A DNA stretch of 47,526 bases from CAVQMC01 sp963713505 (GTDB lineage: Bacteria > Bacteroidota > Ignavibacteria > Ignavibacteriales > Ignavibacteriaceae). This document shows positions 1-8,378 of the stretch, in pieces. Below the pieces are notes generated by a model that saw only the letters and a program-made list of their open reading frames with translations, did no database searches and was not told the DNA's origin. The stretch lies in assembly GCA_963713505.1 (NCBI GenBank), contig CAVQMC010000005.1:1-47526 (forward strand), given 5' to 3'. Position 1 is the stretch's first letter. Every line of letters begins with the position of its first letter. The translations under genes were made by a program, and so were the position numbers.

Positions 1-2
1 TT

Positions 3-902
3 TTTGTTAATGATCTTTCCGGCCGGATTTTTTCTTTCAACATTAAAAACGGTAAGGAAATTGGAGAACTAAAGTATAAAGGAGCAGTTTATACAACTCC
101 TGTTATAAATAAATTTATGGTGATTTTTGCTGTTGCACATAACGATGATAATAAATCCGATTTAATATATTATGATTATGATAAAGGCAAGTTGTTTAAT
201 GATGAAGAAATAGATGGTAGAATCTTAACGGAATTAATAAAAACTAACGATGGAATAATTTTCAATACTGAAGATGGAGCAATTGAAAAATATGATTTTT
301 ACGGAACCAAAAAATGGCAGTATAAAACAAATACATTTATTCATTCATCTCCAGCTATGTCAGATAAAAAAATAATTTTTGGAAATGATAACGGTGAATT
401 GTTTTCAGTAAATGCAGATAATGGGAAATTGAATTACAAGGTTAAAATTGGAAAATCTTTTTTTTGCGGGCCAACTGTTAGCGAGGGAAATATTTTTATA
501 GGAAATGATAATGGAAAATTATACAGCATAAAATTAAACGACGGTTCTGTCAATTGGTCATTTGATTCCGGCGACAGAATAATGATGATTCCTGCCATAA
601 AAGGAAATAGTATTTATTTTGGGAACTTAGGCGGGAAGTTTTATTCTTTAAATAAAAAAAATGGAAATATTAATTGGACCTTTGATTCTAAAGGTTTGCT
701 CAGCGCAACACCATTATTAACTAACAATATTATCTTTCTTCCGGATCTCAATGAAAAATTATATTTGCTTGATATTCGTGACGGAAGTGTAATGAAAACT
801 TTGAAGTTTGAAGGAAGAACAAAATTAACTCCTGTTATTTATTCAAACATTATTTTCATCGGTTATGATAACGGAATATTAAGAACTTATGAATTTTTAT
901 AA
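3..902 (+). CDS. PQQ-like beta-propeller repeat protein (5' end outside window)
   Basis: The reading frame is open to the left edge, so the gene starts upstream; the ATG at 117 is internal. The product is built of repeats of about 38-40 residues of the form 'GNDNGKLYSIKLNDGSVNW', each with a GxxxG/N-G-K-x-Y-x-L/I core and a closing W. This is the pattern of PQQ-like (YncE/BamB-type) propeller blades. About seven blades are visible. These propellers usually act as scaffolds outside the cytoplasm. No catalytic motif is visible. The stop overlaps the start of the next gene by 14 bp, so the two are probably co-transcribed and translationally coupled. Function beyond the fold is not predictable. 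Confidence 0.8.
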   Translation, partial: FVNDLSGRIFSFNIKNGKEIGELKYKGAVYTTPVINKFMVIFAVAHNDDNKSDLIYYDYDKGKLFNDEEIDGRILTELIKTNDGIIFNTEDGAIEKYDFYGTKKWQYKTNTFIHSSPAMSDKKIIFGNDNGELFSVNADNGKLNYKVKIGKSFFCGPTVSEGNIFIGNDNGKLYSIKLNDGSVNWSFDSGDRIMMIPAIKGNSIYFGNLGGKFYSLNKKNGNINWTFDSKGLLSATPLLTNNIIFLPDLNEKLYLLDIRDGSVMKTLKFEGRTKLTPVIYSNIIFIGYDNGILRTYEFL

Positions 903-1623
903 TAAAATATTTTCTTTATTTTTTATTCTTATTGTAATATCTGCTGATTTTACATCTGCACAAGATTGTATTTCTCATATAAAATTAAATTCGGATATTC
1001 CTAATACTATCTTTTATATTGATACGGTAAAAATTGGAGAGGGAAATCAATTAACTGCAGAAGTAAAAAACGGAATGCATAAAATAACAGCTTTGGAAAA
1101 CAGCGATAGATGGAACGCAAAGACTTTTGTTGATACGATAAATTTAAAATGCAATGAAGATACAACTTTAAATTTTATTTTTAGAAGCAGTTCTTATATT
1201 CAAACAAATCCAGCTGATGCTTATGTTTATTATAATGATTCGTTGATCGGGCATACTCCAATGTTTATAAATGAAAAAATAAAACATATAAAACTGGTAA
1301 AAGAAGGTTATGAAAATATTAATTATCATTTATCAGATTCGCCAGCTCCCGGAGTAATAGATCTTAAATTTATTGGAATGAAAGAAGGAAAAAGTTTCTT
1401 TAAAAAAGATTTATTTAAAATATTGGTCGGCAGTTTATTGGTTTTGGGCGGAACAACGGCTTACTTTAAAATAAAAGCCGATAATAATTTTTCAAAATAT
1501 CAGGATACGGCAGATAACAGCTACTTAACCAAAACAAGACGATACGATTTAATAAGCGGAATAACATTCGGGGCTGTTCAAATAAATTTCGGATTAATAA
1601 TATATTACTTTTTATTTGATTAA
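889..1623 (+). CDS. PEGA-domain exported/membrane protein
   Basis: 244 residues. The N-terminus is a signal peptide (hydrophobic run FFILIVISADFTSA, probable cleavage before QDC). A PEGA-type domain follows at about residues 100-145, with the diagnostic pattern 'TNPADAYVYYND..IGHTPM' and 'KLVKEGYENI'. A transmembrane helix lies around residues 178-195 (ILVGSLLVLGGTTAYF), with a second hydrophobic stretch at the C-terminus (FGLIIYYFLF). PEGA domains are found in surface and envelope proteins. The start ATG lies inside the end of the upstream propeller gene, so the pair is likely an operon encoding an envelope-associated complex; that partnership is inference from overlap only. Confidence 0.75.
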   Translation: MNFYNKIFSLFFILIVISADFTSAQDCISHIKLNSDIPNTIFYIDTVKIGEGNQLTAEVKNGMHKITALENSDRWNAKTFVDTINLKCNEDTTLNFIFRSSSYIQTNPADAYVYYNDSLIGHTPMFINEKIKHIKLVKEGYENINYHLSDSPAPGVIDLKFIGMKEGKSFFKKDLFKILVGSLLVLGGTTAYFKIKADNNFSKYQDTADNSYLTKTRRYDLISGITFGAVQINFGLIIYYFLFD

Positions 1624-1652
1624 ATTTACTTTTCAAAAATACTCTTCTATTT

Positions 1653-2507
1653 ATGCATACAGTTTTAGAGATAATTAATTTATCAACTTCTTACTTGGAA
1701 GAAAAAGGAATTGAATCTCCAAGAACAAATGTTGAACTCATTTTAAGTCATGTACTGAAGTGCAGAAGATTGGATTTATATCTTTCTTTTGATAAACCTT
1801 TACAGGAAGAAGAATTACAAATTGTAAGGAGTTATTTAAAACGCAGAAGCAACAGAGAACCTCTTCAGTATATTTTAGGCTCGGTTGAATTTTACGGCTT
1901 GGAATTTATTGTTAATCAGGATGTTCTAATACCCAGACCGGAAACAGAAATCTTAGTCGAAAGTATTATAAATACAAATAGTACAAATCAAGAAATTAGA
2001 ATTTTGGATATCGGTACCGGGAGCGGAATTATTGCAGTTTGCCTGGCAAAACATTTACAAGGTTCTAAAGTAGTTGCAATTGATAACAATGTGAAAGCTT
2101 TAGAAATTGCAAAAAGAAATGCTGTAAATAATAAAGTTGAAGATAGAATACAATTTAAAAACATAGATATTCTAAATGTTAAGGATGTTTTTCATAATGA
2201 TTTTGATATTGCAGTTTCAAATCCTCCTTATATATCTTTAAATGATTATGAAAAACTGGAGCCTGAATTAAAGGTCTATGAACCCAAAAATGCTCTAACA
2301 GATAACGGGAACGGGCTAAAATTTTATAAATCGATTTCATCTATATCAAAAAATATTTTGAAAGAGCATGGAAAACTTTATTTTGAGATAGGAATAAATC
2401 AATATAATGATGTAAAAGATATATTATCAAAAGAAAATTTTATTAATATTGAAATAAAAAAAGATTATTTAAATATTGAAAGAGTAATATCCGGAGAAAT
2501 TAATTGA
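1653..2507 (+). CDS. prmC: Peptide chain release factor N5-glutamine methyltransferase
   Basis: 284 residues, normal family length. PrmC (HemK) methylates the glutamine of the GGQ motif in release factors RF1 and RF2 using S-adenosylmethionine, in the cytoplasm. The N-terminal helical domain is present (to about residue 85), followed by 'IPRPETE' (93-99), the SAM-binding glycine loop DIGTGSGI (119-126), the acidic AID after the next strand and the catalytic NPPY at 190-193. The stop TGA overlaps the TTG start of dtd (TTGA), indicating translational coupling with the next gene. Identification is from motif order and is secure. Confidence 0.95.
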   Translation: MHTVLEIINLSTSYLEEKGIESPRTNVELILSHVLKCRRLDLYLSFDKPLQEEELQIVRSYLKRRSNREPLQYILGSVEFYGLEFIVNQDVLIPRPETEILVESIINTNSTNQEIRILDIGTGSGIIAVCLAKHLQGSKVVAIDNNVKALEIAKRNAVNNKVEDRIQFKNIDILNVKDVFHNDFDIAVSNPPYISLNDYEKLEPELKVYEPKNALTDNGNGLKFYKSISSISKNILKEHGKLYFEIGINQYNDVKDILSKENFINIEIKKDYLNIERVISGEIN

Positions 2508-2953
2508 GAGCAGTAGTTCAAAGAGTTTCCAAAGCGGCTGTTGATATTTCCGAAAAAAATTATCATAAAGAAATTAAAAATGGTATAGTTATTTTATTGG
2601 GTATAAAAATTGGCGATGGAATTCCTGATGTAAATTTTGTTGCGGATAAATGCTGCAATTTACGTGTCTTCGATGATGAACTGGGTAAAATGAATTTGTC
2701 CGTTAAAGATGTTAATGGAGAAATTTTAATAATTTCTCAATTCACTTTATATGGAGAAACTGCAAAAGGAAACAGACCAAATTATACAGAAGCTGCAAAA
2801 CCCGATGAAGCAGTTCCTTTATATGAAGAATTTATTAAAAGATTAAAAGAAAACATTGGAAGTGAAAAAGTTAAAACCGGAATCTTCGGCGCAATGATGA
2901 ATGTTAAAATATTTAATGATGGACCTGTAACTTTAATAGTTAATTCAAAATAA
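2504..2953 (+). CDS. dtd: D-aminoacyl-tRNA deacylase
   Basis: 149 residues, standard length. DTD hydrolyses D-aminoacyl-tRNAs (and glycyl-tRNA-Ala), clearing mischarged tRNA. The protein begins MRAVVQRV, the canonical DTD N-terminus, which fixes the start at a TTG codon that overlaps the prmC stop codon. The two signature motifs are present: SQFTLYG (near residue 78) and the C-terminal NDGPVT. Together with prmC it forms a compact translation-quality operon. An opposite-strand open frame over its end is only a shadow. Confidence 0.95.
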   Translation: MRAVVQRVSKAAVDISEKNYHKEIKNGIVILLGIKIGDGIPDVNFVADKCCNLRVFDDELGKMNLSVKDVNGEILIISQFTLYGETAKGNRPNYTEAAKPDEAVPLYEEFIKRLKENIGSEKVKTGIFGAMMNVKIFNDGPVTLIVNSK

Positions 2954-2964
2954 AAAAGGTAAAT

Positions 2965-3870
2965 GTGCATTCCTTTTTAATGATATTTATTGATGGTGTT
3001 GGAATTGGCAAAGAAGATTATGAGTATAATCCTTTCTTTAAATACGGCTTTAAAACTTTTGCTGAATTGTTTGGAGATATTCCTACTTTAAAAAATCAAA
3101 ATTTAAATAACGAATTAAAATATTTATTCCCGTCTGATGCAAATTTAGGAGTTTCCGGTTTACCTCAAAGCGGAACAGGGCAAACATCAATTTTCTGCGG
3201 CATAAATGCAGCTAAGTTTATCGGAAAACATTTTGGTCCGTATCCCTATTCAACTTTAATTCCTGTTCTAAAGGAAAAGAATATTTTTCTTCCGTTTATT
3301 AAAAAAGGGAAGAAGGTTGCATTTGCAAATGCTTATCCCAAAGTATTTTTTGATTATATTAAAAGCGGACGTTCAAGGTTAAGTGCAACCACTACGATCT
3401 GCAATCTTGTAGGAATTAAGTTAAACAAAAGTAAAGATGTTTATTCCGGCAGAGCATTAACTGCCGAAATTACAAACGAAAGATGGAATAGTAAATTAGG
3501 ATACAAACTTCCTATAATCAAACCTCAGCTTGCAGCAAAAAGATTATTGAGAATCGCAGAACAAAATTCTTTTACTTTATATGAATATTTTCTAACTGAT
3601 CATTTGGGGCATGGGCGGTATGACGGGGATTTACAGCAGACTTTAAAAACATTGGATGATTTCCTTTACACAATTCTTACTAAAATAGATGATCATAATA
3701 TGACTTTAATAATATGTTCCGATCATGGTAATTTTGAAGATCTTTCTGTAAAAACTCACACCAGAAATCCTTCACTAACGATTACTGCAGGTAAACATTC
3801 GGAATATTTAATGAAAAGCATTAAAGATATTACGGAAATAAAATCTGCTGTATTATCATTCAATGAATAA
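2965..3870 (+). CDS. Alkaline phosphatase superfamily metalloenzyme (phosphopentomutase/phosphoglycerate-mutase-like)
   Basis: 301 residues. It begins with the superfamily motif FIDGVGIG (metal-binding Asp near residue 9) and has 'SGLPQSGTGQTSIFCG', where the central Thr/Ser is the expected phosphorylated nucleophile. C-terminal metal ligands are visible as 'TDHLGHG' and 'SDHGNFED', with a later 'HTRNPS'. These are the Asp/His ligands of the iPGM/phosphopentomutase/DeoB group. The protein is shorter than DeoB or iPGM, lacking their large inserted domains, so the substrate cannot be named. The start chosen is GTG 12 bp after the dtd stop; it likely belongs to the same transcription unit. Confidence 0.8.
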   Translation: MHSFLMIFIDGVGIGKEDYEYNPFFKYGFKTFAELFGDIPTLKNQNLNNELKYLFPSDANLGVSGLPQSGTGQTSIFCGINAAKFIGKHFGPYPYSTLIPVLKEKNIFLPFIKKGKKVAFANAYPKVFFDYIKSGRSRLSATTTICNLVGIKLNKSKDVYSGRALTAEITNERWNSKLGYKLPIIKPQLAAKRLLRIAEQNSFTLYEYFLTDHLGHGRYDGDLQQTLKTLDDFLYTILTKIDDHNMTLIICSDHGNFEDLSVKTHTRNPSLTITAGKHSEYLMKSIKDITEIKSAVLSFNE

Positions 3871-3980
3871 AATTAAATTAACATTTATAAGTTTTTTAGT
3901 TTTAGATCAACTTTTCTTATATTGCAAATAATATAGAATGGGCTAATAAAATCTGCTAATTATTAATGGGTGAAAAATAA

Positions 3981-6389
3981 ATGAGGGATTATCCACTAAT
4001 AAAAGTTGTAATTATTTTTATTTGCGGAATAATATTTAACAATTTACTGAAAATTGACTCAGCTTTATTTTTAATTATTTCGATTTGCATAACTGGTCTA
4101 ATTTTACTGCTTCAATTAAAAATTAATGAGAGTTATTTTTTAAATACGCTTGGATTCATTTTCATTATAATTTCCATTTTCTTTTTCGGCAGTTTTCTTG
4201 CAAAAACCAAAAGCAATTCCCGTCATTTAATCCCGGAATCAATTTATAAGATTAAAAATGTTGAATATTACGGATCAATAAACAAAATAGATCTAAAAAA
4301 CGGAAATGAAATCAAATTCATACTTAATGTTGATTCGCTTTCAAGAAATAATAAAACTATTTATGAAGAGCTGATTGTAATATGCAAAATAAAAGATAGG
4401 AAAAATAAAATTGATTCACTTTATAAAATATTAAATCCTGGAATGCTGATTTCTATTAAAGGGAATTATTACAGGGGAAGAGAAAAGAGAAACCCCGGTG
4501 AATTTGATTATAATAAATATCTTCATTCAAAAGGTATCAGCGGAAATGTTTATTGTTATGATATAAAAGATTTTAAAATAATTAATTCTAATTACAACTT
4601 TGTAAAAAGCGTAATATTTAAGATTAGAAAATCTATTAATGATGAAATACAAAAACTCTATCAAACAAAATCTGCTGCTTTGCTTAAAGGACTGCTTCTT
4701 GCGGATAAAAGCGGCATTTCTTATCAAACTAAAACTGATTTTATAAACTCCGGTGTTATTCATGTTTTAGCAGTTTCCGGTTTGCATGTCGGCTATATAA
4801 TATTAATAATTCTAATTGCTTTCGGCAGATTTAATATTTACGTAAGATCATTTTTATTAATCATAGGATTACTCTTCTTTTTATTAATCACAGGCGCTCC
4901 GGCTTCTGTTTTCAGAGCTTCAATTATGGCTGTGGTTATTATAATTGCAATGTTGACCAATAGGAGTACTAATCTTGTGAATTCATTAGCTTTTGCCGCA
5001 CTAATAATTTTGATTATAAATCCGCTTGATATTTTCAATCCCGGATTTCAGCTTTCATTTGCTGCTGTTCTTTCAATTGCTTTGATTTACCCGATTATTT
5101 TATCTGAGATAAATAAGTTAAATATCAAAAATAATTTTATTAATTATGTTTTACTTTTTGCCGGAGTTTCTTTAAGCGCTCAAATCGGAACGCTGCCTTT
5201 TACCTTATATTATTTTGGAAAGTTATCTTTAGTAGCACTGGGAGCTAATTTAATTGTAATACCTTTAATTGGAATTATTGTAGCTTTGGGAATTATTTCG
5301 ATTTGTACAGGTTTTATATTTCCGTTGATTGGACATTTTTATGCGGTAACAAATGAATTTTTAGTTTTACTTCTGTATAAATTCACAAGCTTTTCAGGCG
5401 GACTAAATTATTCATATTTAAGAATAAATAACTTTTCCATTTATGATTCAATAGCTTTTTATATCTTTTTATTTACTGCCTTAATTCTCTATAAATATTT
5501 TAAATCATTTAAAACCAAATTAGTCTTCCTATTTTTAATTTTTTGTAATATTCTTGTTTTTATAAATGCAGATACTTTAAACCTTCTACCCCAAAATGAA
5601 CTTAACATAATGATGATTGATGTCGGGCAGGGAGATTCATTCTTAATTAAATTCCCAAACAATAAAACAGCATTAGTTGATGCCGGTAATGTTACTCCCG
5701 GATTTGACAACGGAGAAAAAGTAATTATTCCATTATTAAAATATTTAAATATTAATGAAATCAATTACGGTTTTGTATCTCATATGGACAGGGATCATTA
5801 CGGCGGATTTGTTTCTTTAGTGCATGCAGGATTAATTGATACAATTTATAAACCTAAAATTGATTCCAGTTTGACGAAAGATCTTAGGTTTGAAAAATAC
5901 ATTCGTAAAAATCATATTCCGATTAAATATTATAAGCAAAAAGTAATAGATGTCGGGAACTCTGAAATATTCATTTTAAATAATGATAAAATAAATAATC
6001 ACTTGAATAGAACAACAAATGACAGGGGAGGTATATGGAAATTAGTTTACGGAAAAACAAGTATTTTATTTACAGGTGATGTTGAGAAAGAAGCTGAGAA
6101 ATATTATGTGGAATTTTATGGAAAGTTTTTACATTCAAATGTTTTAAAAGTCGCTCACCATGGAAGCAAAACAAGTTCAAGTGTTAATTTTCTAAATGAT
6201 GTTTTACCTAAAATAAGTCTTGTAAGCGTTGGAATTGACAACAGATTTGGTCATCCAAATAAAATAATAATTAAAAGATTGAATGAGTATAAATCTAAAA
6301 TATACAGAACTGATAAATTAGGTGCAGTTCTTCTGCAGTCGCAGGGAGATTCTATTTATGTTGTTAATTGGAAAAATAAGAGTAATTAA
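3981..6389 (+). CDS. comEC: ComEC/Rec2-family DNA internalisation channel
   Basis: 802 residues, typical of full ComEC. Domains in order: N-terminal membrane helices and OB-like DUF4131 region (about 1-190); the multi-helix Competence domain (about 215-480) with the family signature 'INSGVIHVLAVSGLHVGYI'; then a C-terminal metallo-beta-lactamase domain (about 545-800). The MBL domain has 'MMIDVGQGDSFLI', 'VDAGN', the metal-binding 'SHMDRDHYGG', 'FTGDVE' and 'KVAHHGSKTSS'. ComEC transports one strand of incoming DNA across the inner membrane during natural transformation. No other competence gene adjoins it. A transformable host is relevant to the cassette array at the far end of the window, but that link is only inference. 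Confidence 0.93.
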   Translation: MRDYPLIKVVIIFICGIIFNNLLKIDSALFLIISICITGLILLLQLKINESYFLNTLGFIFIIISIFFFGSFLAKTKSNSRHLIPESIYKIKNVEYYGSINKIDLKNGNEIKFILNVDSLSRNNKTIYEELIVICKIKDRKNKIDSLYKILNPGMLISIKGNYYRGREKRNPGEFDYNKYLHSKGISGNVYCYDIKDFKIINSNYNFVKSVIFKIRKSINDEIQKLYQTKSAALLKGLLLADKSGISYQTKTDFINSGVIHVLAVSGLHVGYIILIILIAFGRFNIYVRSFLLIIGLLFFLLITGAPASVFRASIMAVVIIIAMLTNRSTNLVNSLAFAALIILIINPLDIFNPGFQLSFAAVLSIALIYPIILSEINKLNIKNNFINYVLLFAGVSLSAQIGTLPFTLYYFGKLSLVALGANLIVIPLIGIIVALGIISICTGFIFPLIGHFYAVTNEFLVLLLYKFTSFSGGLNYSYLRINNFSIYDSIAFYIFLFTALILYKYFKSFKTKLVFLFLIFCNILVFINADTLNLLPQNELNIMMIDVGQGDSFLIKFPNNKTALVDAGNVTPGFDNGEKVIIPLLKYLNINEINYGFVSHMDRDHYGGFVSLVHAGLIDTIYKPKIDSSLTKDLRFEKYIRKNHIPIKYYKQKVIDVGNSEIFILNNDKINNHLNRTTNDRGGIWKLVYGKTSILFTGDVEKEAEKYYVEFYGKFLHSNVLKVAHHGSKTSSSVNFLNDVLPKISLVSVGIDNRFGHPNKIIIKRLNEYKSKIYRTDKLGAVLLQSQGDSIYVVNWKNKSN

Positions 6390-6817
6390 CTTTTTAATAC
6401 AATCAGTAAAGAAACAAATAATTTTAATGATATTTTATAAGAACAAATTATTTAATTCTTTCTTTTCTTTTTTAGCTTTTCTGAGATAAAAGAAAAATAT
6501 TAACGCTACTAATGCAACAAATGCTGATGATAATATTATTTCCAATTGACTCATTTTCCAAAATAGATTGTTATCGATATCCTATGAGGTTCAAGCATTA
6601 TGCCACTATAAGCTTCTTTTTTTTATCAATTAAACGGTTTTTAAAATTAGTTTTTGTTTCATTATCATACAAAAGTCCAATATTCTGCATTATTATACAT
6701 AATTATCAAAAATTGTAACTATCAACTATAACCAATAATTTACAATGTAGTTTTAAAATTTCTTTCTTTATATTTGAATTCAAAATAAAATAACTGCAAA
6801 TAAAAATAGATTTATTT
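6390..6817 (+). other. Gene-poor spacer between comEC and the next + gene
   Basis: AT-rich stretch of about 430 bp. The only coding candidate is a 39-codon minus-strand frame at 6435-6554 (separate entry). The 68-codon plus-strand frame over 6512-6718 has no protein-like composition and overlaps it, so it is not called. No convincing terminator, RNA or repeat is seen. Confidence 0.4.
6435..6554 (-). CDS. Possible 39-residue single-span membrane protein
   Basis: Short minus-strand frame beginning MSQLEIILSSAFVALVALIF, then FFYLRKAKKEKKELNNLFL. This is one clean hydrophobic helix followed by a Lys-rich cytosolic tail. A GGA purine run sits a few bases before the ATG. The design resembles the first 45 residues of the 107-residue protein at 6818 (short polar start, one helix, Lys-rich tail). 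Unknown function. It may be fortuitous, but the charge and hydrophobicity layout is that of real small membrane proteins. Confidence 0.35.
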   Translation of the reverse strand: MSQLEIILSSAFVALVALIFFFYLRKAKKEKKELNNLFL

Positions 6818-7141
6818 ATGGAATTATCCGATATATTGATTGTAGTGCTTGTTGCTTTAATTTTCGGCAGTATTACTGTTATTATTTTTTCATTTTTACT
6901 TTATTCTAAACAGAAAAAAAAATTAAGTGAAATAATTAAATTCAAACTGGAAGATGAAAAAAATAAAAAAGCAATTGAAACTTTATTAAATGAATCGAAT
7001 AATTCCTCAAAGATTTTGAGAATAAAAGGAACTTTTCGTAATTCAAATGGCAGCCGAAAAAAATATTCTGCATACATGAATTATAAAAAATATTTAGGTG
7101 AATATTGGATTCCTGAACTTGAAGTTAAAAAGGCCAAATAA
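6818..7141 (+). CDS. Small single-span membrane protein, unknown function
   Basis: 107 residues. One strong membrane helix (about 6-28: ILIVVLVALIFGSITVIIFS) is followed by a highly charged Lys/Glu-rich region (about 32-60, possibly helical or coiled) and a short C-terminal part with several Tyr. I do not recognise the family. It lies 110 bp upstream of the ParA gene in the same direction; co-function is not established. Confidence 0.55.
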   Translation: MELSDILIVVLVALIFGSITVIIFSFLLYSKQKKKLSEIIKFKLEDEKNKKAIETLLNESNNSSKILRIKGTFRNSNGSRKKYSAYMNYKKYLGEYWIPELEVKKAK

Positions 7142-7250
7142 TAATTTTATATAACCTTCCCTTATCATTTGTTAAGTTGTTGTGAAAAGCTGATTTATTA
7201 ATTAATTTAATATTCATTCAAACAAATAAATTAAAGATTTTAGGTAGATA

Positions 7251-8039
7251 TTGGCTAGACAAAAAATTGCAGTAGCTGTTCCTAAAGGCGGAGTAGGGAA
7301 AACTACTACTTCTGTTAATCTTGCTGCAAGTTTAGCCATTGCTGAGAAAAAAACTTTATTAATAGATTTTGATACTTCAGGTGCCTGTTCAATTTACTTA
7401 GGCTATAATGCAAATAATATTCACGGCGATATATTCCAGGTTTTTAGCTTTGCAAAGTCTATTGATAATGTAGTACACAAAACAGAAATTGATAACCTGG
7501 ATTTTATTCCCATTAATGTGAATAGTATTCAGCTTGAAGAAAGATTAAATTTATTAACGAAAAACATTTACCTTTTTGATAATCTTTTAAACCAGGAATT
7601 TTTATATAAATATGATTATATAATAATTGACTGCCCTCCTTATTTGAAAGGTTTAACAACGATTGCTCTCACTGCATCTAATTCTGTTTTAATTCCAATT
7701 AGAGCCGGTCAGTTTTCCGTTTCAGCTTTAAATAAAATGTTTGAACACATTGAATGGATGAAAGGAAATCTTAACAGTGAACTAATAGTTGAAGGAATCT
7801 TATTGACAATGTACGAACCAAAAACAAGAGCGTGGAAACTGACACAAAAAGGTTTAATTGAAAAATTCGGTAGTTATTTTTTTAGAACAATAATACCTAA
7901 ATCAGTCACGCTAACAGAGTCTGAGTTTTACGGAAAACCGGCAGTTTTATTTGATGCTAAAGCAAACGGATCTGTGGCCTATTTAAAACTCGCTAATGAA
8001 ATAATTAAAAGAAATCATTCCGATGGAATTGCCAGATAG
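7251..8039 (+). CDS. ParA/MinD-family ATPase (orphan)
   Basis: 262 residues. It has the deviant Walker A P-loop KGGVGKTTT (12-20) with the signature first lysine, 'LLIDFDTSGACS' (the D-x-x-G/A switch region), and the Walker B-like 'YIIIDCPPYL'. These ATPases form ATP-dependent dimers that segregate DNA or position protein complexes. The start chosen is TTG at 7251, because it gives the conserved MARQKIAVAVPKGG start with AGG upstream. No ParB or centromere-like repeats follow, so this is an orphan ParA rather than a clear par locus. It could place another cargo. Confidence 0.9.
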   Translation: MARQKIAVAVPKGGVGKTTTSVNLAASLAIAEKKTLLIDFDTSGACSIYLGYNANNIHGDIFQVFSFAKSIDNVVHKTEIDNLDFIPINVNSIQLEERLNLLTKNIYLFDNLLNQEFLYKYDYIIIDCPPYLKGLTTIALTASNSVLIPIRAGQFSVSALNKMFEHIEWMKGNLNSELIVEGILLTMYEPKTRAWKLTQKGLIEKFGSYFFRTIIPKSVTLTESEFYGKPAVLFDAKANGSVAYLKLANEIIKRNHSDGIAR

Positions 8040-8378
8040 GGAATAGCATCAAAAGCGGAGAGAGAGAGAAAATCTGACTGTATGTAAATTTATTAGAATA
8101 CGTTTTATTTGAGGCATTATCAAGATTGGAGTGCCCATTTCGTGCCCATGAGATTAAATGAAAAAGTTTTATTTAGCTTATTAAATAATTTTTTAGTTTA
8201 TCATATGCTTCCTTACGTTTTTCTTGATTCATCCTTTTCCAGATTTGGTTTATATATGTAATTTCTTATATATAATAAATATATGAAAAAAGAAAATTGT
8301 TTGCGAAACGAAGAGCCGGAAGCTATTGAGTGAGCAATTGATTTTTGACAGAATATATCTTATTAATATCTAATGGAA
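8040..8378. other. Spacer with possible gene-end remnant and degenerate dispersed repeat
   Basis: About 340 bp without a confident gene. On the minus strand, 8173-8265 reads as 30 codons of plausible protein ending 'RKEAYDKLKNYLIS', which could be the 3' remnant of a lost gene. It has no start and follows a stop. Around 8130-8150 the phrase gtgcccat occurs twice. The stretch 8305-8354 is similar to 29718-29775 (TTTGCGA...GAGCAATT.ATTTTTGA.AGAAT), suggesting a diverged dispersed repeat. Confidence 0.3.

Noticed and set aside
6512..6718. 68-codon + strand frame as a gene
   Set aside because: Composition is not protein-like, there is no ribosome site, and it overlaps a more plausible minus-strand small membrane frame.
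8130..8160. tRNA or integrase attachment site at the repeated gtgcccat phrase
   Set aside because: No tRNA cloverleaf and no integrase gene nearby; the repeat is too short to support a call.
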